A stretch of 64,000 bases of DNA, taken from NCBI GenBank assembly GCA_016280445.1, contig JAEEGS010000033.1, forward strand, positions 1 through 64,000, in the 5' to 3' direction. The DNA is from Bacteroidaceae bacterium (lineage in GTDB: Bacteria; Bacteroidota; Bacteroidia; Bacteroidales; Bacteroidaceae). The notes below the pieces were generated by a model. The model saw only the letters and a program-made list of their open reading frames with translations, was not told where the DNA came from and did not search any database. The first letter of the stretch is position 1. The number at the start of each line of letters is the position of its first letter. Position numbers and translations under genes: made by a program. Shown here one piece after another: positions 51,720 through 59,805 of this stretch.

Positions 51720-54338
51720 ATGAAGAAACTAACTGATTATTTGTGGGGGCTGAAGGCTCTTCTGCCATTTTCCATTTCTTTCCTGTTTAGCCTGAGCGTC
51801 CATGCTCAGCAGTGGCTTCCCATTCCACAGGAAGCAAAGCCTTACACTCGTTGGTGGTGGTTGGGAAGTGCCGTCGATTCGGCTGGCCTTGATTATCATC
51901 TTGCAGAGTTTGCCAAAGTGGGCATTGGTGGTGTGGAAATCACTCCTATCTATGGAGTGCAGGGCAACGATGCCAACGACATTCCTTATCTGTCTCCCCA
52001 ATGGATGCATATGTTGAAGTATGTGGAGACCCGGGGGGCGGAGTTGGGCATTGAGACCAACATGGCGACGGGTACGGGTTGGCCGTTTGGTGGGCCATTG
52101 GTGCCGAAGGAGGATGCCGCTTGTAGACTTGTTTTTGATGCTAATAATGAGGTGAGCATTGGTCGCACAGGGCAGAAAGTGAAACGTGCAGCTCCAGGTG
52201 GCGAAGGCTTTGTGATAGATCACTTCGACAAAGGAGCGGTTTCTCGTTACTTTGAGCGCTTCGACACCGCCTTTGCCAATCAGAATGTGCCATTTCCACC
52301 AGTTATGTTTAACGACTCCTATGAGGTGTATGGTGCTGATTGGACTCCTCATCTCTATGAAGAGTTCCAGCAACGGCGTGGTTACGATCTTCGTCCTTTC
52401 ACCTGTATCTTGAATAAGAAAGACTCCCTACGTACTGATGTCGACCGGCGCATTGTCAGCGATTATCGCGAAACTCTTGGTGAGTTGCTTTTAGAAAACT
52501 TCACCATCCAGTGGACAGATTGGGCTCATCGCCATGGAAGCCTCACTCGCAACCAGGCGCATGGCAGTCCAGCCAATCTGCTTGATATCTATGCTGTTGT
52601 CGATATCCCGGAATGTGAGGGCTTTGGACTGTCCGACTTCGGCATTCGTGGTCTTCGTACCGACCCTGGTTTCACTAAGAAGAACGACTCCGACATCTCG
52701 ATGCTGAAGTATGCCTCTTCTGCCGCCCATGTTGCAAGTAAGCCGTTCACTTCATCAGAGACTTTCACGTGGCTCACCGAGCATTTCCGTACTTCTCTCT
52801 CACAATGCAAGCCCGACCTCGACCTCATGTTTTTGTCGGGTGTCAACCACGTTGTTTTCCATGGTTCTTGCTATTCGCCTAAAGATGAACCGTGGCCAGG
52901 GTGGCGATTCTATGCTAGTGTGGATATGACTCCTTACAACTCGCAATGGGATGCGATGCCCGCCTTCTGTCAGTACATCGCTCGCACACAGGCCTTTCTG
53001 CAATGGGGAGAACCCGACAACGACTTCCTGGTCTATTTGCCGTTCTACGACATGATTTACGAGCAGCCGGGCACCGTCGCTCTTTTCGATATCCACAGCA
53101 TGGATAAGCGGGCTCCGAAATTTATCCAAACGATTCAGCGCATCATTCAAGGTGGTTATGATGTTGACTACATCTCCGACCGTTATCTGCTCACAGATGC
53201 TTTTCGTCGCTACGATGCCATCATTGTGCCCGATGTGAGCTTCATGCCTGTTGCCACACTCAACCGTCTTCGTGCTATTGCCGACCAAGGAACCCGTGTC
53301 ATTTTTGTAGGCAACTATCCGCAAAGTGTACCTGGCTATGGCCGTCTCGACACGGAACAGCCGCTCTTCGATGCTGCTTTGGCTGCATTGAAAGAAAAAT
53401 CGATGCTTGCCAAAGACTACAGCGAAGCCCTTGCTCAGGCTGGTGGAACGATGGAACCCATGCGTCTTGATGCAGGTCTCTCCTGTATTCGTCGCAGCAA
53501 TCCAGAGGGACACCATTACTTCATCTCCAACCTCACGTCCAACGATGTTGACCAATATGTTAAGGTGGGTGTGGAGTTTGCTGCTGCCGAATTTTATAAT
53601 CCTATGACGGGAACAGTCACTCTTCCTGATGTGCACAATGACAGCCTTCGTCTCCAACTTTCCAGCGGCGAAAGTATCATTCTGCGGACTTACCGCTCTG
53701 CCCCCATCAGTTATTCAAAGCCTTTACGGGCACATTCCGCCAAACGTTTGGACACCCTTGATCCCGCTCCTCATCCCTATCGCAATACCGTTCTCAAGGA
53801 GTTTGAACTCGTCAATTGGGAACTCACTTTCCCGAAAGACATTAAGATGAACGCTGACAACAACGATACCACATGCCCACAGAATTTCACTGCCACATGG
53901 ATTCCGATGAAACATCCCCGTTCATGGACAGAACAAGGCGGTTCCTACACAAAAAGGATGGCAACGGGTTGCTATACCACTTACTTTACCGCCAAGCATA
54001 ACAAGCAGTTTGACGGTTGCCGCAGCATTCTTGATCTCGGAGATGTGCGTGAATCAGCCCGCGTCGTTCTCAACGGGAAGGAAGTGGCTACGCTGTTTGC
54101 TGTCCCCTTCCGTTGCGACATTACTCCTTATGTCAAGAAGGGCAAGAATAAACTCCAGATTTATGTCACTAACCTGCCTGCCAACCGCATCGCACAGATG
54201 GACCGCGATGGGGTGGAGTGGCGTAAGTTCAGGGAAATCAATGTCGTTGATCTCAACTACAAGAAAACTCACTATGATGCGTGGGACCCCGTTCCTTCAG
54301 GGTTGAACAGCGAGGTCAAACTCATGCATGTCAGGTAG
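51720..54338 (+). CDS. Alpha-L-rhamnosidase-like enzyme (GH106)
   Basis: The 872-residue protein has a signal peptide (about residues 1-30, ending VHAQQ) and the GH106 opening: AKPYTRWWWLGSAVDSAGLD, GIGGVEITPIYGVQG and ETNMATGTGWPFGGP. Acidic segments in VVDIPECEGFG and TSSETFTWLTEH probably belong to the active site. A C-terminal beta-sandwich (CRSILDLGDVRESARVVLNG) completes it. GH106 enzymes remove alpha-L-rhamnose from rhamnogalacturonan or plant glycans, fitting the other pectin genes. Its promoter overlaps that of upxY. Confidence 0.85.
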   Translation: MKKLTDYLWGLKALLPFSISFLFSLSVHAQQWLPIPQEAKPYTRWWWLGSAVDSAGLDYHLAEFAKVGIGGVEITPIYGVQGNDANDIPYLSPQWMHMLKYVETRGAELGIETNMATGTGWPFGGPLVPKEDAACRLVFDANNEVSIGRTGQKVKRAAPGGEGFVIDHFDKGAVSRYFERFDTAFANQNVPFPPVMFNDSYEVYGADWTPHLYEEFQQRRGYDLRPFTCILNKKDSLRTDVDRRIVSDYRETLGELLLENFTIQWTDWAHRHGSLTRNQAHGSPANLLDIYAVVDIPECEGFGLSDFGIRGLRTDPGFTKKNDSDISMLKYASSAAHVASKPFTSSETFTWLTEHFRTSLSQCKPDLDLMFLSGVNHVVFHGSCYSPKDEPWPGWRFYASVDMTPYNSQWDAMPAFCQYIARTQAFLQWGEPDNDFLVYLPFYDMIYEQPGTVALFDIHSMDKRAPKFIQTIQRIIQGGYDVDYISDRYLLTDAFRRYDAIIVPDVSFMPVATLNRLRAIADQGTRVIFVGNYPQSVPGYGRLDTEQPLFDAALAALKEKSMLAKDYSEALAQAGGTMEPMRLDAGLSCIRRSNPEGHHYFISNLTSNDVDQYVKVGVEFAAAEFYNPMTGTVTLPDVHNDSLRLQLSSGESIILRTYRSAPISYSKPLRAHSAKRLDTLDPAPHPYRNTVLKEFELVNWELTFPKDIKMNADNNDTTCPQNFTATWIPMKHPRSWTEQGGSYTKRMATGCYTTYFTAKHNKQFDGCRSILDLGDVRESARVVLNGKEVATLFAVPFRCDITPYVKKGKNKLQIYVTNLPANRIAQMDRDGVEWRKFREINVVDLNYKKTHYDAWDPVPSGLNSEVKLMHVR

Positions 54339-54348
54339 TTGTCGCTCC
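54321..54348 (+). repeat. Imperfect 28-bp direct repeat, copy 1
   Basis: CTCATGCATGTCAGGTAGTT... at the end of the GH106 gene matches 54755-54782 at 24 of 28 positions. The two copies flank the small gene at 54392-54628. A 10-bp palindrome, CATGGCCATG, follows at 54351. Confidence 0.55.
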
Positions 54349-54391
54349 GTCATGGCCATGCCCCTTTTTTCCCATACAGGAAAACCGAAGA

Positions 54392-54628
54392 TTACTTCCC
54401 CAGAGCGTTATTGTCCCCTTTCACGATGCCCATCCTCATCAGTTCTGAGAGAATGCTGTCATCGATAAAAGATTTGCACCTTGCCCCATGTGCAATTGCA
54501 TACACGCGGTCGGGCGAACTTCCGCAAATGTCGGCAATCTCCTCATATTGCTTGCGATGAGTGGACTGCTTATACGGATGTCCGAAAGAAAGGATTCGTC
54601 TGAACCAAGTGGGATTTTTGATGGCCAT
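54392..54628 (-). CDS. Small conserved hypothetical protein with helix-turn-helix-like core
   Basis: This 78-residue basic protein (MAIKNPTWFRRILSFGHPYK...) has a TAATTTTG promoter box 46 nt upstream and a convincing isolated reading frame. The middle, QYEEIADICGSSPDRVYAIA, reads like a helix-turn-helix (small residues at the turn, A.ICG.S). It may be a DNA-binding regulator, but this is only a pattern impression. No partner gene is obvious; it is convergent with GH106 and lies between two copies of a 28-bp repeat. Confidence 0.6.
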   Translation of the reverse strand: MAIKNPTWFRRILSFGHPYKQSTHRKQYEEIADICGSSPDRVYAIAHGARCKSFIDDSILSELMRMGIVKGDNNALGK

Positions 54629-54673
54629 AAGATTTTTGTGTTTTATTTCGTGTTGTATCTATCAAAATCGCCA

Positions 54674-54681
54674 CAAAATTA
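54674..54681 (-). promoter_or_regulatory. -7 box for the small minus-strand gene
   Basis: Reads TAATTTTG on the minus strand, 46 nt before the start at 54628. Confidence 0.5.
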
Positions 54682-54754
54682 CACATAATTTCTCGAACCG
54701 GGAAATAATGACGAAAAAAAATGAAGAATGAAACAAAAAAGTAGGGTGAGAGTC

Positions 54755-54782
54755 CTCATGCAAGTCAGGCAGTTGCCGTTCC
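54755..54782 (+). repeat. Imperfect 28-bp direct repeat, copy 2
   Basis: CTCATGCAAGTCAGGCAGTT... just beyond the AEC transporter stop; partner of 54321-54348. The 54629-54783 stretch otherwise holds only a promoter box. Confidence 0.55.
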
Positions 54783-54783
54783 C

Positions 54784-55731
54784 CTACAGCAAGAAGGTGA
54801 CCAGCAGAGGTATGGAAATCATCGAGAGTAGGGTAGTGATGAATGTCACCTCGGTGATGAGGGTTGTGTCCTTGCCGTGACGCAGGCAAAGAATGGTGCC
54901 GTAAGTGGCCACGGGCATGGCGATGACCACCGTGTTGATGCCCACGACAAAAGGAGAGAACACCGCGATGCTTGGGGCGAAAGTCTCAAGCATTTTTTCT
55001 AAAGCGGTGCACAGGAAGTGGATGGCCAGGGGTAGCACCGCGAGCCGCATGAGTGTGGTGGCATAGACGGTGCCGTTGCCCAGCATGGCACGCAGGGGCA
55101 GGTTTGACATAGACGAGCCGATGATGAGCAGGGCTGCAGGCACGGTGATGTTGCCAATCATGGTGAGTGGCTGGCTAATGAACGTGGGGATTCCCTTGAT
55201 TCCCAGCGCCACGATGAGCATGGTCAGGTAGGCAGCCAGCATCGGTGTGCTCCAGAGGACTTTCTTCTGAAACTTTGGACCATTAACGGTCTTCCCTGTG
55301 ATGAGGATGGTGCCGATGGTGAAGACGGCGAAGGTGTTGACCACATTGAGCACGGCGGCGTAGAAGACAGCTTCGTGGCCAAAGATGCTGGCAACGATGG
55401 GGTAGCCCATGAAGCCGACATTGCCAAACATCAGGGCGAATCCGATGGGGCCTTCATCGTCTTTTCTCGTTGTGAGGAAACGGGGCAGCAGCAGTGCCAC
55501 ACCTGTCAATATGAGGTAGGTGATGATGCTGATGGTCAGTAAAGGCAAGATGTAGCGGCGGTCAGGCAGTTCGCCCGTCATGGCCGACGAGAGAATCAGC
55601 GCTGGACAGGTGATGTCGATGACTAACTTGGAGAGCCGTTTGTCGAATGTGCCCCCCATATACTCTTTCTTGCCAGCGATGTATCCCACGACCACAATGG
55701 CAAAGAGTGTTAGCATTACTTGTCCGATCAT
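54784..55731 (-). CDS. AEC-family transporter
   Basis: The 315-residue membrane protein begins MIGQVMLTLFAIVVVGYIAG and has about ten membrane segments with the auxin-efflux-carrier family pattern of two similar five-helix halves (DITCPALILSSAMTGELPD; GNVGFMGYPIVASIFG; AALLIIGSSMSNLPLRAMLG). Members export or exchange organic acids such as malate or malonate. It is the last gene of the operon with the two-component system, so that system may control it. Substrate unknown. Confidence 0.83.
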   Translation of the reverse strand: MIGQVMLTLFAIVVVGYIAGKKEYMGGTFDKRLSKLVIDITCPALILSSAMTGELPDRRYILPLLTISIITYLILTGVALLLPRFLTTRKDDEGPIGFALMFGNVGFMGYPIVASIFGHEAVFYAAVLNVVNTFAVFTIGTILITGKTVNGPKFQKKVLWSTPMLAAYLTMLIVALGIKGIPTFISQPLTMIGNITVPAALLIIGSSMSNLPLRAMLGNGTVYATTLMRLAVLPLAIHFLCTALEKMLETFAPSIAVFSPFVVGINTVVIAMPVATYGTILCLRHGKDTTLITEVTFITTLLSMISIPLLVTFLL

Positions 55732-55745
55732 TTAAAAAATGAAGT

Positions 55746-56264
55746 TTAAAGATGTTCCCCAATGATTTTCTCCATCCAAATCATGTCGTACCACCGCCCG
55801 AACTTTTTTCCGCACAGATGGAAGTGCGCCACACGCTGGTAACCCAGCCGTTCGTGGAAGTGGACACTGTCGAGGGTTAGGTGCTCATCTTCCGATTCTG
55901 TATAAGAGATGCAGGCATTCATGTTGAGGATGCCCTGCGTCTTCAAGGCTTCTTCCAAGGCATCGTGCAGTTTTCTGCCGATGCCTTTTCTTTTTTTCTG
56001 CCTGTCCACATAGATGGATGTCTCCACCGCCCACTGATAGGCCGCCCTCGCCTTGAAGGCACTGGCATAGGCATACCCCACGATGCGTCCCTCTTCCTCC
56101 GCTACCAGATACGGATACTTCTCGCAGATGTGCACAATGCGCTGACGGAACTCCTCTTCCGTCGGCACCTCATATTCGAACGTGATGGCGGTGTCCTCCA
56201 CGTAGGGCGCATAGATGGCAAGCAATGCTGCTGCATCATCGGGGATTGCAGGTCTGATGTTCAT
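55746..56264 (-). CDS. GNAT N-acetyltransferase, phosphinothricin-acetyltransferase-like
   Basis: A 172-residue GNAT protein: MNIRPAIPDDAAALLAIYAP, YPYLVAEEEGRIVGYAYAS, ETSIYVDRQKKRKGIGRKLH (acetyl-CoA loop with KRKGIG) and NMNACISYTESEDEHL. It resembles the Pat/YwnH group that acetylates amino-acid-like toxins. A substrate carried by the adjacent AEC transporter is a speculation. Fourteen nt separate it from that gene. Confidence 0.82.
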   Translation of the reverse strand: MNIRPAIPDDAAALLAIYAPYVEDTAITFEYEVPTEEEFRQRIVHICEKYPYLVAEEEGRIVGYAYASAFKARAAYQWAVETSIYVDRQKKRKGIGRKLHDALEEALKTQGILNMNACISYTESEDEHLTLDSVHFHERLGYQRVAHFHLCGKKFGRWYDMIWMEKIIGEHL

Positions 56265-56280
56265 GTCTTCTATTCAATGA

Positions 56281-57051
56281 TTAAGAATCCAACCACCTCT
56301 TGACAGCCGACACCTTGTCGCGGCTGACGATGATGTCGGTGTTCGGATAGCCATAGAGATGGATACGTATTTTGCCGAGAAAGAATGTGGAAAGTTTCTC
56401 AACAGCTGAGGCACTAACAATAAACTGGCGGTTGACGCGCATGAACCGGAGAGGATCGAGTTGGCTTTCCAGTTCGTCGAGGGTCAGGTTCAGTGCGTGG
56501 TTCTTTTCGTTTATGGTGTATAGATGCACCATGCCATTCTTGATGCCGATATGGCTTACCTCCCTGACGGGTATGATGGTGTAGGTGTCGCGGTAACTGA
56601 TGAGGAAACGTTCACGATAGCGGATGGTCTGGCTTTTTACTGACTTCAGCAGTTGGGTGATAGCATCAGTTGTGGACATGGAGAGTTGAGCATTAACCGA
56701 TGAAAGTTCCTGTACCTTCGTTAAAGCGGCTTGTAACTCCGTGCTTTCGATGGGTTTTAGCAGATAATCTATACTATTGAATTTAAAAGCCCTTATAGCA
56801 TATTGATCGTAAGCGGTTGTGAAGATGACAGGAATTGATTGTGGAACAGCTAAAAGTCCCTCGAAACTTAGTCCATCGCCCAACTGGATGTCCGATAGAA
56901 TCAAGTCCACATCGGTATGTGCACTATCGGAAAAGAATTTCCTTATTTCAGCATTGCTGGCCGCCACACCTGCTATCTCGTGCTCCTTTTCAAGCATTCT
57001 GCAGAGACGGTCGGCATTGCTTTGTTCGTCTTCAATAATCAGTATCTTCAT
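56281..57051 (-). CDS. LytTR-type response regulator
   Basis: The 256-residue protein has an N-terminal receiver (ILIIEDEQSNADRLCRMLEK; phospho-Asp in LILSDIQLGDGLS; FTTAYDQYAIRAFKFNSIDY then LLKPIE) and a C-terminal LytTR DNA-binding domain (RERFLISYRDTYTIIPVREV ... MRVNRQFIVSASAVEKL). It overlaps the histidine kinase gene by 4 bp. Targets may include the downstream acetyltransferase and AEC transporter. Confidence 0.9.
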   Translation of the reverse strand: MKILIIEDEQSNADRLCRMLEKEHEIAGVAASNAEIRKFFSDSAHTDVDLILSDIQLGDGLSFEGLLAVPQSIPVIFTTAYDQYAIRAFKFNSIDYLLKPIESTELQAALTKVQELSSVNAQLSMSTTDAITQLLKSVKSQTIRYRERFLISYRDTYTIIPVREVSHIGIKNGMVHLYTINEKNHALNLTLDELESQLDPLRFMRVNRQFIVSASAVEKLSTFFLGKIRIHLYGYPNTDIIVSRDKVSAVKRWLDS

Positions 57052-57845
57052 CTTTCTATTGGAATTAGCGGGATGGTGACACAGTATTTCTCTTGGGTGT
57101 TATTGATAACAACCTTCTGCGAGGTCAATAACTGGTATCGTTCCACAATGTTATGCTGACCTATGTTAGCGGAGTCTTCATTCGTGATAGGTTGCTTGCG
57201 GTTGCTCACGCTGATTCGATATCCGTCGGTGGTCACATCAATGATGAGCGGACGAGCCTGCGTATGCTCGTTATGTTTGACAGCATTCTCTATCAGCATC
57301 TGCAGGGCGGCAGGTGGCAGCTTCCCATTTTTCTTGGTTACTTCGGGTGCTATCCGTACTTGTATTCCCTCGCCGAACCGCTGTTGTAGCAAAGCCAGAT
57401 AGCGGTCGAGAAATGCCAGTTCCTCCTGTAGAGTCACCACCGTGTGATCGAGGTGAGAGAGCGTGTAGCGGTACACTTTAGAGAGATTCATCAGATACTC
57501 CGATGCCTGTTTGGGGTTAACCTCTATCAGGTCAGCCAGAATGCTAAAGTTGTTGAACACAAAGTGGGGACTCAACTGATTCTCCAGTGCTTGTAGACGG
57601 AACTTGTCGCGCTCCTTCTCGGCTTTCTCACGCGACCGCCAATAGTAGAGTGTCACCACCGTCGTAAACAGACAGCAGGCGGCATAGTCCACCAACATTC
57701 CCCACGAGTCCCAAGGCCAACCGTTTTTTAGTGCCTGTTTCATTTCCTCGTCAGTCAGTAGCCACAGCGCGTAGTAGAACAGCAGTCCCACTACCGACAG
57801 CCCCATCACAAGAAGTGCCCCGTGTATGATCCGTCTTGTCTTCAT
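57048..57845 (-). CDS. LytS/YehU-type sensor histidine kinase
   Basis: ATG 57845 gives 265 residues; the frame is open back to 57896, but the promoter lies in that extension. Two N-terminal membrane helices (GALLVMGLSVVGLLFYYALW; a second near WGMLVDYAACCLFTTVVTLY) precede the His_kinase domain with LENQLSPHFVFNNFSILADL (phospho-accepting His) and the ATP-binding LIENAVKHNE. There is no sensor domain beyond the helices, so it may sense the membrane. It pairs with the LytTR regulator. Confidence 0.87.
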   Translation of the reverse strand: MKTRRIIHGALLVMGLSVVGLLFYYALWLLTDEEMKQALKNGWPWDSWGMLVDYAACCLFTTVVTLYYWRSREKAEKERDKFRLQALENQLSPHFVFNNFSILADLIEVNPKQASEYLMNLSKVYRYTLSHLDHTVVTLQEELAFLDRYLALLQQRFGEGIQVRIAPEVTKKNGKLPPAALQMLIENAVKHNEHTQARPLIIDVTTDGYRISVSNRKQPITNEDSANIGQHNIVERYQLLTSQKVVINNTQEKYCVTIPLIPIER

Positions 57846-57853
57846 TTCGATTG

Positions 57854-57861
57854 CAAAGTTA
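57854..57861 (-). promoter_or_regulatory. -7 box immediately before the histidine kinase start
   Basis: Reads TAACTTTG on the minus strand, only 8 nt from the predicted ATG, implying a leaderless or nearly leaderless mRNA. Confidence 0.5.
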
Positions 57862-57930
57862 CGATTTTGTTCTGATATGAGAACGGAAGTGGCCAATTTT
57901 TAATTTCGAAGACGTTCCACTCTTCACTTT

Positions 57931-59364
57931 TCAAGGCTTATTTTTCTCTGTCACCATGAGTCCACCCAAATCTGACAAATTGATGTCGTCGATGTTGATG
58001 AGTTTTTCGGGATGGGCCTTCTGGGCATCCCAAGTGGATGGTATGGTGCCATTGATCTGACCCAGTACAGAATCGGCCCGTTTCTGCAAGACGGCATCCA
58101 GCGTCTCGTTTGCTTTGTGGAAACGCATGTTTGAATAGAAGGCGTTGTCTTCTGTTCCCACAAACGAGCCGATTTCACGATTAATAGTGGCAACCGTTTT
58201 CTTGAAACCGCCACCTTTTATATATTGATTACAGAGCACTTTCAAGTAGTGGTAGTAGCGAGCTTTATACACCTTGTTGGCCAACAGGTTCATGAAGAAC
58301 GTGCGCTGTGAGAGGTCGCAGGAGAAAGGAGTGTCGATGGGGAAGTTCACAATTTTGCTCACATCTTCTTTGCTCCAGTCACTCTCGGTCATCGGCACAT
58401 CAATCCACTGAGGCATTGCTGTTGGGTCAAACTCGCCCATGTTCTCGAATCCGTCGAAATCGTTCTCGTCGTCGGGATAGCCACCCCATGCAAGGTTGTA
58501 GTCCCACGGAATGAGACTGATTTTGCCATCAGCTTCGCGCAGATAATAGTTCTGTACGTTATGCCCTGTCATGCAGTCGTAATTGACAACGATGGTCTGC
58601 AACGCCATGTATTTCATCACGCTCTCTACATCCAAATGCTGGTCGACGTCCTTGCCCTCATCCACGCTTCGGAGTGCTGCCACCACACGTTGCATGGAAG
58701 CCTCGTCACCATTCATCTTGGCATAGTCCGAAATATCAGCATAATTCTTCATGTCCTCACCTCTGTAGGCAAGGTTGTGATAAGGTTTGTAGATGTTTGT
58801 TTCCTCACCGGGATAGTTGCGTTTGCAGAAATGCTTGTCAACGGCTTCCACCATCAGATAGCATCCGAAATACTTGCCGTTGAGCGTGATGCGGGCATAG
58901 TTGGTCAATGGAGCGGGCAGCCCGATGTGGTAGCACATGTCATAAACCACAGCATCCTTCATCTGTGTGGCATCCCAGATGTTGTTGTTCAGCAGTAGTT
59001 TGGTCATGCCGTGATACTTTTGTCCTTTCTTATACTTGTTCAGTTTTAGGGTGAAACTGTATCGGTCCGACTTTATGCTCTTCACATCGTCCAGACTGCT
59101 TGCCCCCTTCGTGCGGATGGCCACCTTGTCGAACTGCTCCCCATTGATGGTGAGGGAACAAACATGATACGCCTTGTCAGAGGGATTTCTGACAATGGCT
59201 TGCCACGTGCTGTCAGGCATGCTGATGTCAATGGTTGCGATGTGCCCGAGTGTGAATAGGGCTTCTTTGTAATTTTTCTCTGGTGTGATTTGAGAATTCA
59301 TTCCCAAGCAGCACATCAACAGCGCGATGGCTGCGATGAACATTTTTGTTTCTTTCTTCTTCAT
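57931..59364 (-). CDS. CotH-kinase family secreted protein
   Basis: This 477-residue protein has a signal peptide (about residues 1-25, ending MNSQ) and a CotH domain: IDISMPDSTWQAIVRNPSDK, VAIRTKGASSLDDVKSIKSD, KLLLNNNIWDATQMKDAVVY, YFGCYLMVEAVDKHFCKRNY and LIPWDYNLAWGGYPDD. CotH proteins are atypical secreted protein kinases; the DYNLAWGG segment carries the metal-binding Asp. In Bacteroidota they are common surface or periplasmic proteins of unknown target. It precedes the two-component operon on the minus strand but has its own promoter. Confidence 0.85.
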   Translation of the reverse strand: MKKKETKMFIAAIALLMCCLGMNSQITPEKNYKEALFTLGHIATIDISMPDSTWQAIVRNPSDKAYHVCSLTINGEQFDKVAIRTKGASSLDDVKSIKSDRYSFTLKLNKYKKGQKYHGMTKLLLNNNIWDATQMKDAVVYDMCYHIGLPAPLTNYARITLNGKYFGCYLMVEAVDKHFCKRNYPGEETNIYKPYHNLAYRGEDMKNYADISDYAKMNGDEASMQRVVAALRSVDEGKDVDQHLDVESVMKYMALQTIVVNYDCMTGHNVQNYYLREADGKISLIPWDYNLAWGGYPDDENDFDGFENMGEFDPTAMPQWIDVPMTESDWSKEDVSKIVNFPIDTPFSCDLSQRTFFMNLLANKVYKARYYHYLKVLCNQYIKGGGFKKTVATINREIGSFVGTEDNAFYSNMRFHKANETLDAVLQKRADSVLGQINGTIPSTWDAQKAHPEKLINIDDINLSDLGGLMVTEKNKP

Positions 59365-59400
59365 GTTTTGATGATTGAGTTTTTTTACTGAGTTTTACTG

Positions 59401-59408
59401 CAAAGGTA
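59401..59408 (-). promoter_or_regulatory. -7 box for the CotH gene
   Basis: TACCTTTG on the minus strand, 37 nt upstream of the start. The 59409-59738 stretch shows no gene that I trust and no clear hairpin. Confidence 0.55.
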
Positions 59409-59738
59409 AGGGCTCTATGAGTTCACTGGAAACCGAAAGTGAGTGAAACGGGAAAAATGTGGGGTGAACTGTCCGCATGGTCGGAACCGGCCCTCCACAA
59501 ACGGCTTGGGGGCTGCTCCGCAAGTGTTTTGTCCTCTACGCTTATGAACTATTTCGGGCTTTTCTTGCAGGGGATGGCAAAAAGACGTAAATTTGTGGCG
59601 AACAAAACAGGATTTGTATGGAGTATTCATTTAGAGAAATGGCCGTCCCTCAGCGACGCCCCCGATTTCGTGCTCCAGCGGATTCTTTGGTCGTGAGGTC
59701 TTTTTGTCCAAACTGTACTTTTTTTTATCATAAATGGA

Positions 59739-59776
59739 ACACCATTTTGGTGTGTGGTTTATTTTGTCTTCCTTTG
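59739..59776 (+). promoter_or_regulatory. Promoter and candidate operator before the ThiD-AraC gene
   Basis: TTTG (59746-59749), 19-nt spacer and TTCCTTTG (59769-59776, one base off consensus) look like a promoter. A perfect inverted repeat ACACCA-TTT-TGGTGT (59739-59753) lies across the -33 box and is a natural operator candidate for the AraC-domain protein or another repressor. Confidence 0.45.
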
Positions 59777-59805
59777 CAGCGAAAATCTTCAGACAGGTAC
59801 GAACG

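Noticed and set aside
59439-59696. 85-codon plus-strand gene in the gap after cotH
   Set aside because: No promoter, family or signal; Ser/Trp-rich translation looks like chance.
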